Source: Solirubrobacterales bacterium (GTDB taxonomy: Bacteria > Actinomycetota > Thermoleophilia > Solirubrobacterales > Solirubrobacteraceae). Taken from it: DNA of 8,791 nt. A program made the translations under genes and the position numbers. The notes beneath the pieces were generated by a model. It did no database searches. It saw nothing but the letters and a program-made list of their open reading frames with translations, and was not told the origin of the DNA. Shown in pieces: positions 1 through 5,171 of the stretch (its first letter is position 1; each line of letters opens with the position of its first letter). The DNA lies in NCBI GenBank assembly GCA_027314825.1, contig DAHVAB010000085.1, forward strand, positions 1 through 8,791. The letters run 5' to 3'.

Positions 1-1
1 A

Positions 2-280
2 CCCTCGTGGGGAGCGATGATCGCGCAGGGAACCGAACTGATGCCATCCGCCATCCACCTGGTGCTCGCGCCGGGGCTGATGCTGCTTCTCACGGTGATC
101 TGCGCCAACGTGCTCGGCGACACCCTCAGGGACGTGCTCGACCCGCGCTCGACGCGGGCCGCGCGGCCGCGCGTCGAGCGCGCGGCGCCGGGGATCGGAC
201 GCGCCGCCCCGACCACCACCGCCGGCGGCGGCAGCGAGCCCTCGCCCGCGCTCGCGAGCGCAGAGGAGGGCGCGCGGTGA
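2..280 (+). CDS. dppC: Peptide ABC importer permease, DppC type (3' part only)
   Basis: Inner-membrane permease subunit of a dipeptide/oligopeptide ABC importer; only the last 92 residues are in the window. The fragment opens with PSWGAMIAQG, followed by a final membrane helix (APGLMLLLTVICANVLGD) and the closing LRDVLDPR, the usual end of DppC/OppC proteins (E. coli DppC ends in a similar LGDGLRDALDPR). After DPR there is an extra tail of about 40 residues rich in Ala, Pro, Arg and Gly, which most family members lack and which is probably disordered in the cytoplasm. The stop TGA (278-280) overlaps the GTG start of the next permease. The subunit order is C then B, the reverse of the usual dppABCDF layout. 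Family is clear; the transported substrate is not. Confidence 0.88.
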   Translation, partial: PSWGAMIAQGTELMPSAIHLVLAPGLMLLLTVICANVLGDTLRDVLDPRSTRAARPRVERAAPGIGRAAPTTTAGGGSEPSPALASAEEGAR

Positions 281-1239
281 TCGTCTTCGCCCTGCGCCGG
301 ATCGCGGCGATGGTTGCCGTGCTGTTCGCGATCTCGGTGCTGACCTTCCTGCTCTTCCAGGTGATCCCGAACGGCGACCCGGCCGTGCGGCTGGCCGGCC
401 GAACGGCTACCCCCCGGGAGATCGCCGACGTGCGCCGCCAGTGGGGGTTCGACAAGCCGGTCTACGTTCAGTACCTGCGCACGATGGAACAGATCATGAC
501 CGGCCAGGTGGTGTCCTATACACAGCAGGTCAACGTGATCGAACAGATCGGCCGCGACCTGCCCGCCACGATCTCGCTGACCGTCGGCGCCGGCGTGATC
601 TGGTTGATCGGCGGGGTCATCCTCGGCCTCGCCGGAGCGCTGCTCAGCGAGGGAGGGCGACTGGCCAGGCTGGCCGACCGGCTGCTCGGAGCGCTCGCGA
701 TGGCCGGGATCTCGACGCCGACGTTCCTGCTCGGCGACGTCCTGCTCTTCTATCTGGGCTACCGGGCGCACCTCTTCCCGCTCGGAGGGTACGTGCCGCT
801 CACCGAAGATCCGGTCGGCTGGCTGACGCACATGATCCTGCCGTGGCTGACGCTCGCGATCCTGTTCACCGGGTTCTATGCCCGCGTGCTGCGCTCCACG
901 GTGCTCGACACGATGCGCGAGCCGTATGTGCGCACCGCCCGTGCGAAGGGGCTCTCAGAGCGGCGGGTGCTCTTCGCACACGTGCTGCGCAACAGCCTGC
1001 TGCCGATCGTCGCGCTGTGGGGCCTCGACCTGGCGGCGGTGCTCGGGGGCGGGGCGCTGCTGACAGAGACGGTGTTCAACCTGCACGGAGTCGGGCAGTA
1101 TGCGGCCCAGTCGATCCAGAGCCTCGACATCCCGCCGATCCTTGTGATCACGATGCTGACCGCGTTCCTGGTCGTCGTCTTCAGCGCGCTCACCGACATC
1201 GTGCATGCGGCGCTCGACCCGCGGGTGCGGCTGCGATGA
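277..1239 (+). CDS. dppB: Peptide ABC importer permease, DppB type
   Basis: Second membrane permease of the importer, 320 residues, a normal DppB length. I chose GTG at 277 because it overlaps the upstream stop (GTGA), has a good Shine-Dalgarno (GAGGAGG at 263-269, 7 bases away) and begins with the family's N-terminal membrane helix VFALRRIAAMVAVLFAIS. The frame is open upstream to base 7 but that part overlaps dppC and is not family-like. Other visible features: QVIPNGDPAV after helix 1 (residues 28-37), QWGFDKPVYVQYL (55-67), several hydrophobic helices, and the EAA loop EPYVRTARAKGLSERR (215-230) that docks onto the ATPases. It ends LDPRVRLR. Its stop (1237-1239) overlaps an ATG (1236) that opens a micro-ORF instead of dppD, because the junction is tandemly repeated. 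Confidence 0.93.
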   Translation: MIVFALRRIAAMVAVLFAISVLTFLLFQVIPNGDPAVRLAGRTATPREIADVRRQWGFDKPVYVQYLRTMEQIMTGQVVSYTQQVNVIEQIGRDLPATISLTVGAGVIWLIGGVILGLAGALLSEGGRLARLADRLLGALAMAGISTPTFLLGDVLLFYLGYRAHLFPLGGYVPLTEDPVGWLTHMILPWLTLAILFTGFYARVLRSTVLDTMREPYVRTARAKGLSERRVLFAHVLRNSLLPIVALWGLDLAAVLGGGALLTETVFNLHGVGQYAAQSIQSLDIPPILVITMLTAFLVVVFSALTDIVHAALDPRVRLR

Positions 1240-1286
1240 GCGGAGCGCTGCTGGACACGCTCGACCCGCGGGTGCAGCTGCGATGA
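1236..1286 (+). CDS. Micro-ORF 1 in duplicated dppB/dppD junction
   Basis: Sixteen codons, MSGALLDTLDPRVQLR, then TGA. The first six residues copy the DppD start and the last eight copy the DppB end. Its ATG overlaps the dppB stop and its stop overlaps the next ATG (1283). There is no clear Shine-Dalgarno, so translation would depend on ribosomes ending dppB and restarting. Most likely a by-product of tandem duplication; the peptide may have no function. Being translated is an inference from ATGA coupling. Confidence 0.4.
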   Translation: MSGALLDTLDPRVQLR

Positions 1287-1333
1287 GCGCAGCGCTGCTG
1301 GACACGCTCGACCCGCAGGTGCGGCTGCGATGA
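1283..1333 (+). CDS. Micro-ORF 2 in duplicated dppB/dppD junction
   Basis: Sixteen codons, MSAALLDTLDPQVRLR, then TGA at 1331-1333, which overlaps the dppD ATG at 1330. Nearly identical to micro-ORF 1 (residue 3 is Ala instead of Gly, and the Gln is in a different place). A ribosome moving from dppB to dppD by termination-reinitiation would have to pass through both micro-ORFs. No independent ribosome binding site is visible. Confidence 0.4.
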   Translation: MSAALLDTLDPQVRLR

Positions 1334-2421
1334 GCGCAGCGCTGCTGGCGGTGGAGGGCCTGCAGGTCGGCTTCGACACCGAGCGGGGGCCGCTGCGCGC
1401 GGTCGACGGGCTCTCCCTGCAGGTGGATGAGGGCGAGGTGGTCGCGATCGTCGGCGAGTCCGGCTCGGGCAAGTCGGCCGCGGCGCTCGCGATCATGGGG
1501 CTGAGCGGGCGCGAGGGGGCCAGTGTCGCCGGCAGCGTGCGCCTGGAGGGCGAGGAGCTGATCGGCGCGCCGCAACGGCGCCTGCGCGAGATCCGCGGCG
1601 CGCGGATCGCGATGGTCTTCCAGGATCCGATGAGCAGCCTCAACCCGGTCAGGCGGATCGGCGATCAGATCGCCGAGCAGATCAGAGCGCACGAGCGACT
1701 GCCACGCGCGCAGGCGCGCGAGCGGGCGGTGGCCTCGCTGCGGCGGGCCGGGATCGCCGACGCGGAGCGGCGCGCGCACGCCTACCCCCACGAGCTCTCC
1801 GGCGGCCTGCGCCAGCGGGCGATGATCGCGATGGCGCTCTCCTGCTCGCCGCAGCTGATCATCGCCGACGAGCCGACGACGGCGCTGGATGTGACGATCC
1901 AGGCGCAGGTGCTCAGCGAGCTCGCGCGGCTGCGGGCCGAGGACGGCACGGCCGTGCTGCTGATCACCCACGATCTCGGCGTGGTCGCAGGGATCGCCGA
2001 CCGGGTGGTCGTCATGTATGCGGGGCAGGCGGTCGAGCAGGGCAGCGCCGAGCAGGTCTTCGCAGACCCCCAGCATCCGTGCACGTGGGGCCTGCTCGGC
2101 TCGATCCCGCGGATCGAGAGCGAGCGAGCGCAGCGGCTGGCATCGATCCCGGGCGCGCCGCCCTCGCCGCTGGCGCTGCCGCCCGGCTGCCGCTTCGCTG
2201 AGCGCTGCCCCCACGCCTTCGAGCGCTGCGCGGAGCCGGTGGAGCTGCTGGCGCGGGCCGCGCCGGACGGGGGGCGGGACGCAGGCGGCAGCCGTGAGGG
2301 GCATGATGATCTGGAGCGCGCGGAGCGCGCGCGGGTCGCCCCTGGCCATCTCGACCGCTGCGTGCTGGCCCCGGAGCTCAAGCGCGCACGGCGGCTGGTG
2401 GGCGGGAGGATCGGCCTGTGA
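1330..2421 (+). CDS. dppD: Peptide ABC importer ATPase, DppD type
   Basis: First cytoplasmic ATP-hydrolysing subunit of the importer, 363 residues. Walker A GESGSGKS (42-49), Q-loop VFQDPMSSLNP (Gln98), ABC signature LSGGL (156-160), Walker B LIIADE (176-181), D-loop ALD and H-loop His214 are all present. The C-terminal oligopeptide-transporter domain carries Cys287, Cys293 and Cys300 (GCRFAERCPHAFERC) and a distal Cys344. In related systems (mycobacterial OppD, E. coli Dpp) such cysteines bind a [4Fe-4S] cluster. Between Cys300 and Cys344 there is a charged, low-complexity stretch (RDAGGSREGHDDLERAER) longer than usual. Start chosen at ATG 1330: family homology begins directly after it. It is preceded by two duplicate ATGs in the 47-bp repeat, so its coupling to dppB is indirect. 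Its stop overlaps the GTG of dppF. Confidence 0.93.
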   Translation: MSAALLAVEGLQVGFDTERGPLRAVDGLSLQVDEGEVVAIVGESGSGKSAAALAIMGLSGREGASVAGSVRLEGEELIGAPQRRLREIRGARIAMVFQDPMSSLNPVRRIGDQIAEQIRAHERLPRAQARERAVASLRRAGIADAERRAHAYPHELSGGLRQRAMIAMALSCSPQLIIADEPTTALDVTIQAQVLSELARLRAEDGTAVLLITHDLGVVAGIADRVVVMYAGQAVEQGSAEQVFADPQHPCTWGLLGSIPRIESERAQRLASIPGAPPSPLALPPGCRFAERCPHAFERCAEPVELLARAAPDGGRDAGGSREGHDDLERAERARVAPGHLDRCVLAPELKRARRLVGGRIGL

Positions 2422-3467
2422 GCGAGCGAGCGCACGATCCGAGCCCGGCGCTGCTGGAGATGGAGGACGTCTCGGTGAGGTTCGCCTCCGCGCGCCGACG
2501 CGGCGCCGGGGTGCGGGCGCTGGATGGGGTGAGCCTCACGGTTGGCGCCGGCGAGACGGTCGGGGTGGTCGGCGAGTCGGGCTGCGGCAAGACGACGCTG
2601 ATTCGCTGCGCGGCGCGGCTCACCGACGTGGACGGCGGGCGGATCATCTTCGAGGGCCGTGAGATAACGCGCGCATCGCGGCGCGCGCTGCGACCGGTGC
2701 GCGGCGGGATGCAGGTCGTCTTCCAGGATCCCGAGGGCTCGCTGAACCCGCGGCGGCGGGTCGGGGCGATCCTGGCCACGCCGCTGCGGCTGCGGGGGGT
2801 GCCCCGCTCACGGCTCGGCGCCGAGACGGCGGCGCTGCTGGCCGAGGTGGGCATGGCGGCCGAGCACGCCGAGCGCTACCCGCACGAGCTCTCCGGCGGG
2901 CAGCGCCAGCGGGTCGGGATCGCTCGGGCGCTCGCGACGCGCCCCCGGCTGCTGCTGCTCGACGAGCCGGTCTCCGCGCTCGACGTCTCCGTGCAGGCGC
3001 AGATCGTCAACCTGCTCGAGGAGCTCCGCCGCCGCCACGGGCTGAGCTGCCTATTCGTCGCCCACGATCTGGCGATCGTGGCCCACGTCTCAGACCGCAT
3101 CGCGGTCATGTACCTCGGCCGTATCGTGGAGAGCGGCCCGGCCGAGACGCTCCTGCGCGCGCCGATCCACCCCTACACGCAGGCGCTGATCGCGGCGCTG
3201 CCCACGCCCGACCCGTCGGTCCCGGCCCCGACCGCGCCGCCGCCGCCGCCGGAGCAGGTGGATTGCGGCCCGCCCGCCGGCTGCCGCTTCGCCGACCGCT
3301 GCCCCCATGCCGACGAGCTCTGCCGCACCGTGGAGCCGCCGCTCACCGAGCACCCGGGAGGACGGGCGGCCGCCTGCCACCATCCGCTGAGCGCGGGCGC
3401 GGCGGGCGATCCGGGCCGGGCGTCGAGCACGCGCGCTCTCGGCTGCGAGTCCCGGCCGCGACGGTGA
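2418..3467 (+). CDS. dppF: Peptide ABC importer ATPase, DppF type
   Basis: Second ATPase subunit, 349 residues, expected to form a heterodimer with the DppD-type subunit under the DppBC permease. GTG at 2418 overlaps the upstream stop (GTGA) and follows GGGAGGA (2404-2410) with 7 bases of spacing. Motifs: Walker A GESGCGKT (52-59), Q-loop VFQDPEGSLNP (Gln103), LSGGQRQRVGIARAL from 158, Walker B LLLLDE (178-183), H-loop His216. The alternative start at the family-like LLEMEDVSVRF is only about a dozen residues further in, so the start is little disputed. The C-terminal domain has a Pro-rich linker (PTAPPPPP) and Cys289, Cys295, Cys302 and Cys320 (GCRFADRCPHADELC), a candidate [4Fe-4S] site as in the partner. 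The last 25 residues are non-conserved, Ala/Arg/Ser-rich. Last gene of the operon in the window. Confidence 0.93.
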   Translation: MSERAHDPSPALLEMEDVSVRFASARRRGAGVRALDGVSLTVGAGETVGVVGESGCGKTTLIRCAARLTDVDGGRIIFEGREITRASRRALRPVRGGMQVVFQDPEGSLNPRRRVGAILATPLRLRGVPRSRLGAETAALLAEVGMAAEHAERYPHELSGGQRQRVGIARALATRPRLLLLDEPVSALDVSVQAQIVNLLEELRRRHGLSCLFVAHDLAIVAHVSDRIAVMYLGRIVESGPAETLLRAPIHPYTQALIAALPTPDPSVPAPTAPPPPPEQVDCGPPAGCRFADRCPHADELCRTVEPPLTEHPGGRAAACHHPLSAGAAGDPGRASSTRALGCESRPRR

Positions 3468-3548
3468 GGCGCCGCTCACGCAAGCAACGCCACACGCGGC
3501 CCGCGGGCGGAACGCCCTCAGAGAAGATCGCGTGGCGAGGCGGCAGGC

Positions 3549-3554
3549 TAGGAT
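3549..3554 (+). promoter_or_regulatory. Candidate -10 box for a leaderless M20 hydrolase transcript
   Basis: TAGGAT fits the actinobacterial TANNNT -10 pattern. With the last T at -7, transcription would start at 3561, one base before the GTG start at 3562. I see no convincing -35 box (3526-3531 is GATCGC). The lack of a good Shine-Dalgarno before the GTG supports a leaderless message. Inference from sequence pattern only. Confidence 0.4.
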
Positions 3555-3561
3555 GCCGGGC

Positions 3562-4884
3562 GTGGCCGATCTCGACGCTCGCGCGCTGGAGGCAGACGCG
3601 GTCGACCTGCTGCGGCGGCTGATCCGGATCGACACCGTCAACCCGCCAGGGCGGGAGCGGCCGGCGCAGACGCTGCTCGCCGAACGGCTCACCGCCGCCG
3701 GCTTTGAGTGCGAGCTGCTCGGCGCCACCGAGGAGCGGCCGAACCTGGTGGCGCGGCTGCGGGGCGCGGCCGATGGGCCGACGCTCTGCCTGCTCGGGCA
3801 CACGGACACCGTGCTCGCCGACGCCTCCGCCTGGTCCCGCGACCCGTTCTCGGGCGATCTGGCGGACGGGTTCATCTGGGGCCGGGGCGCGATCGACATG
3901 AAGTCTCAGGTCGCCGCGGAGGTCGCCGCCGCGGTCGCGCTGGCCGGAGCCGGCTGGCGTCCCGCCCACGGCGAGCTGTCGATCGTCGCCGTCGTCGACG
4001 AGGAGACCGGCGGGGAGCTCGGCGCGCGCTGGCTGACCGCCGAGCATCCCGAGAAGGTGCGCTGCCAGATGCTGCTCAACGAGGGGGCGGGCGCATGCTT
4101 CGAGTACGGCGGACGCCGCCGCTATGGCGTGTCTGTCGCCGAGAAGGGCGTCTTCCGCTTCAGCTTGACGACCCGCGGCGCGGCGGCGCACGCCTCCACC
4201 CCGCGGATGGGGGAGAACGCGCTGCTGAAGATGGCGCCGCTGCTGAGCCGGCTCGCGGCGCACAGCCCCTCGCCCGCGATGACTCCGCAGGCGCGGGCGC
4301 TGCTCGCCGCGCTCGGCGAGGATCCAGAGGACTCGGCGGGCGCGCTGGCCCGGATCGCCGCGCACAGCCCCGCGCTGCACCGGCTGCTGGAGCCGGTCCT
4401 GTCGGTCAGCATGGCCCCGACCCGGATCTCCGCCTCGCAGAAGATCAATGTGATCCCGAGCGAGTGCGAGCTGCGCGTCGACTGCCGGGTGCCGCCCGGG
4501 CTCGGGGAGGATGACGTGCGGGCGGCGATCGAGGAGGTGCTCGGCTCGGCGGCAGACGGGGACTTCGAGCTCGCCTTCACCGAGCGGATCCCCGGCAACA
4601 GCTCGCCGGCATCCTCGCCGCTGATGGAGGCGATCGAGACGTGGGTGGCCGAGCACGATCCGGGCGCCGGCACGGTGGCGACGGTGATGCCCGGCTTCAC
4701 CGACTCCCGGCACTTCCGCGAAGCCTTCCCCGACTGCGTCGCCTACGGCTTCTTCCCGCAGCGTCACCAATCCCTGCTGGAGGCCTGGCCGCTGATGCAC
4801 GGCGCCGACGAGCGGATCGACGTTCGCGATCTGCACCTCGCCGCCGGCTGCTATGCCGATCTGGCGGTGCGGCTGCTCGGGTGA
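3562..4884 (+). CDS. M20-family metallo-hydrolase (peptidase/deacylase, ArgE/DapE/ACY1-like)
   Basis: Two-metal (normally zinc) amidohydrolase of the M20 family, which cleaves peptides or N-acyl groups from amino acids; cytoplasmic, no signal peptide. Of 440 residues, visible active-site residues are His80 and Asp82 (GHTDTV), bridging Asp112 (GRGAIDMK), catalytic Glu147 and metal ligand Glu148 (VVDEETGG), Glu174 (LLNEGAG), dimer-domain His210 (AAAHASTP) and C-terminal ligand His413 (MHGADERI). All are intact, so it should be active. The start is uncertain: GTG 3562 gives the natural family N-terminus (ADLDARALEADAVDLLRRLI) and sits at a predicted leaderless start; GTG 3532 and ATG 3553 are alternatives. 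Substrate cannot be told from sequence; position after a peptide importer hints at use of imported peptides. Its 3' end is copied in a downstream tandem array. Confidence 0.88.
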   Translation: MADLDARALEADAVDLLRRLIRIDTVNPPGRERPAQTLLAERLTAAGFECELLGATEERPNLVARLRGAADGPTLCLLGHTDTVLADASAWSRDPFSGDLADGFIWGRGAIDMKSQVAAEVAAAVALAGAGWRPAHGELSIVAVVDEETGGELGARWLTAEHPEKVRCQMLLNEGAGACFEYGGRRRYGVSVAEKGVFRFSLTTRGAAAHASTPRMGENALLKMAPLLSRLAAHSPSPAMTPQARALLAALGEDPEDSAGALARIAAHSPALHRLLEPVLSVSMAPTRISASQKINVIPSECELRVDCRVPPGLGEDDVRAAIEEVLGSAADGDFELAFTERIPGNSSPASSPLMEAIETWVAEHDPGAGTVATVMPGFTDSRHFREAFPDCVAYGFFPQRHQSLLEAWPLMHGADERIDVRDLHLAAGCYADLAVRLLG

Positions 4885-5003
4885 GCCGGGGCGGCGAGGC
4901 GGCTGCTCGCGCGGTCGGGGTGAGACGGTGCGGCTGCTCGGGTGAGCCGGGCGATGCGAGGCGGCTGCTCGCGCGGTCGGGGTGAGACGGTGCGGCTGCT
5001 CGG
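4866..5003 (+). repeat. Tandem repeat derived from the 3' end of the M20 gene
   Basis: Long units at 4866-4926 (61 bp) and 4927-4988 (62 bp), plus a 15-bp third start at 4989-5003. Each long unit holds two related halves: the 11-mer GCGGCTGCTCG recurs at 4869, 4899, 4930, 4961 and 4992 (steps 30, 31, 31, 31) with alternating tails, an A-B-A-B-A pattern. The two B halves, 4899-4929 and 4961-4991, are identical. The first copy includes the last codons (VRLLG) and stop (4882-4884) of the hydrolase, so the array grew out of the gene end into the intergenic region. Confidence 0.92.
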
Positions 5004-5008
5004 ACGGC

Positions 5009-5031
5009 GCGGCAGCTCGGAAGGGTGCCGC
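5009..5031 (+). terminator. Weak GC hairpin after the M20 gene
   Basis: GCGGCA (5009-5014) pairs with TGCCGC (5026-5031) around an 11-base loop. No T-run follows. It is the only stem I noticed between the hydrolase and ftsH and could help end transcription, but the evidence is thin. Confidence 0.2.
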
Positions 5032-5114
5032 CGCGCGCCGGCCGCGACTAGAACATCCGTCCAGATTCCCGCCAATTGCGAAAGCCGGCGTGTTTCAGGC
5101 GAGCTCGGCCGGCC

Positions 5115-5120
5115 TAAGCT
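5115..5120 (+). promoter_or_regulatory. Candidate -10 box upstream of ftsH leader ORF
   Basis: TAAGCT fits TANNNT. With its last T at -7, the predicted transcription start is 5127, exactly the A of an ATG, which would make a leaderless message. A weak -35 candidate is TTTCAG at 5093-5098 (16-base spacer). This AT-richer patch (about 5047-5120) differs from the very GC-rich surroundings, as expected of a promoter region. Confidence 0.4.
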
Positions 5121-5126
5121 GATGCG

Positions 5127-5171
5127 ATGAGCCCTAGTCAGGCTTGCACAGCTACGGGGAGGTTGCGGTGA
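5127..5171 (+). CDS. Short leader ORF overlapping the ftsH-like start
   Basis: Fourteen codons, MSPSQACTATGRLR, ending in TGA at 5169-5171. The stop overlaps the GTG start of the protease (GTGA at 5168-5171). Its ATG sits at the start predicted from the TAAGCT box, so it could be read from a leaderless end and then feed ribosomes to the protease gene. The same short stretch also contains the protease's Shine-Dalgarno. No run of one amino acid suggests attenuation. Translation is inferred, not shown. Confidence 0.35.
   Translation: MSPSQACTATGRLR

Larger units (their letters stand above)
1211..1351 (+). repeat. 47-bp tandem repeat (three copies) across the dppB/dppD junction
   Basis: Copies lie at 1211-1257, 1258-1304 and 1305-1351. 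Each contains the codons for the DppB tail (LDPRVRLR), the overlapping ATGA stop/start, and the DppD head (MSAALL). Copies differ at unit position 13 (G, G, A), 19 (G, A, G), 33 (G, C, C) and the last three bases (ACA, ACA, CGG), so the duplication is not brand new. The ATGs fall at 1236, 1283 and 1330, exactly 47 bases apart. 47 is one 51-base ORF minus a 4-base overlap, so each repeat regenerates a coupled stop/start. Confidence 0.95.

Noticed and set aside
7..276. In-frame upstream extension of the DppB-type permease from ATG 7 (410 residues)
   Set aside because: It overlaps the well-conserved DppC coding frame, its product is Arg/Ala low-complexity, and GTG 277 has a Shine-Dalgarno and a GTGA overlap.
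1236..1333. Frameshift or broken dppB/dppD fusion
   Set aside because: Both genes are complete on their own, and the extra DNA is exactly two additional 47-bp repeat units, so it is a duplication and not a frameshift.
955..2349. Long antisense open frame opposite dppB/dppD
   Set aside because: Shadow of the real genes; it even runs through the 47-bp repeats. No start signal or family features.
3468..3561. Terminator or riboswitch between dppF and the M20 gene
   Set aside because: Only a short GC palindrome (GCCCGCGGGC, near 3500) is present; no T-run and no recognisable riboswitch structure.
5144..5167. TTG 5144 as start of the FtsH-like protein
   Set aside because: No Shine-Dalgarno at the right distance, whereas GTG 5168 has GGGAGG 5 bases before it. 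Still possible, and would add only 8 residues.
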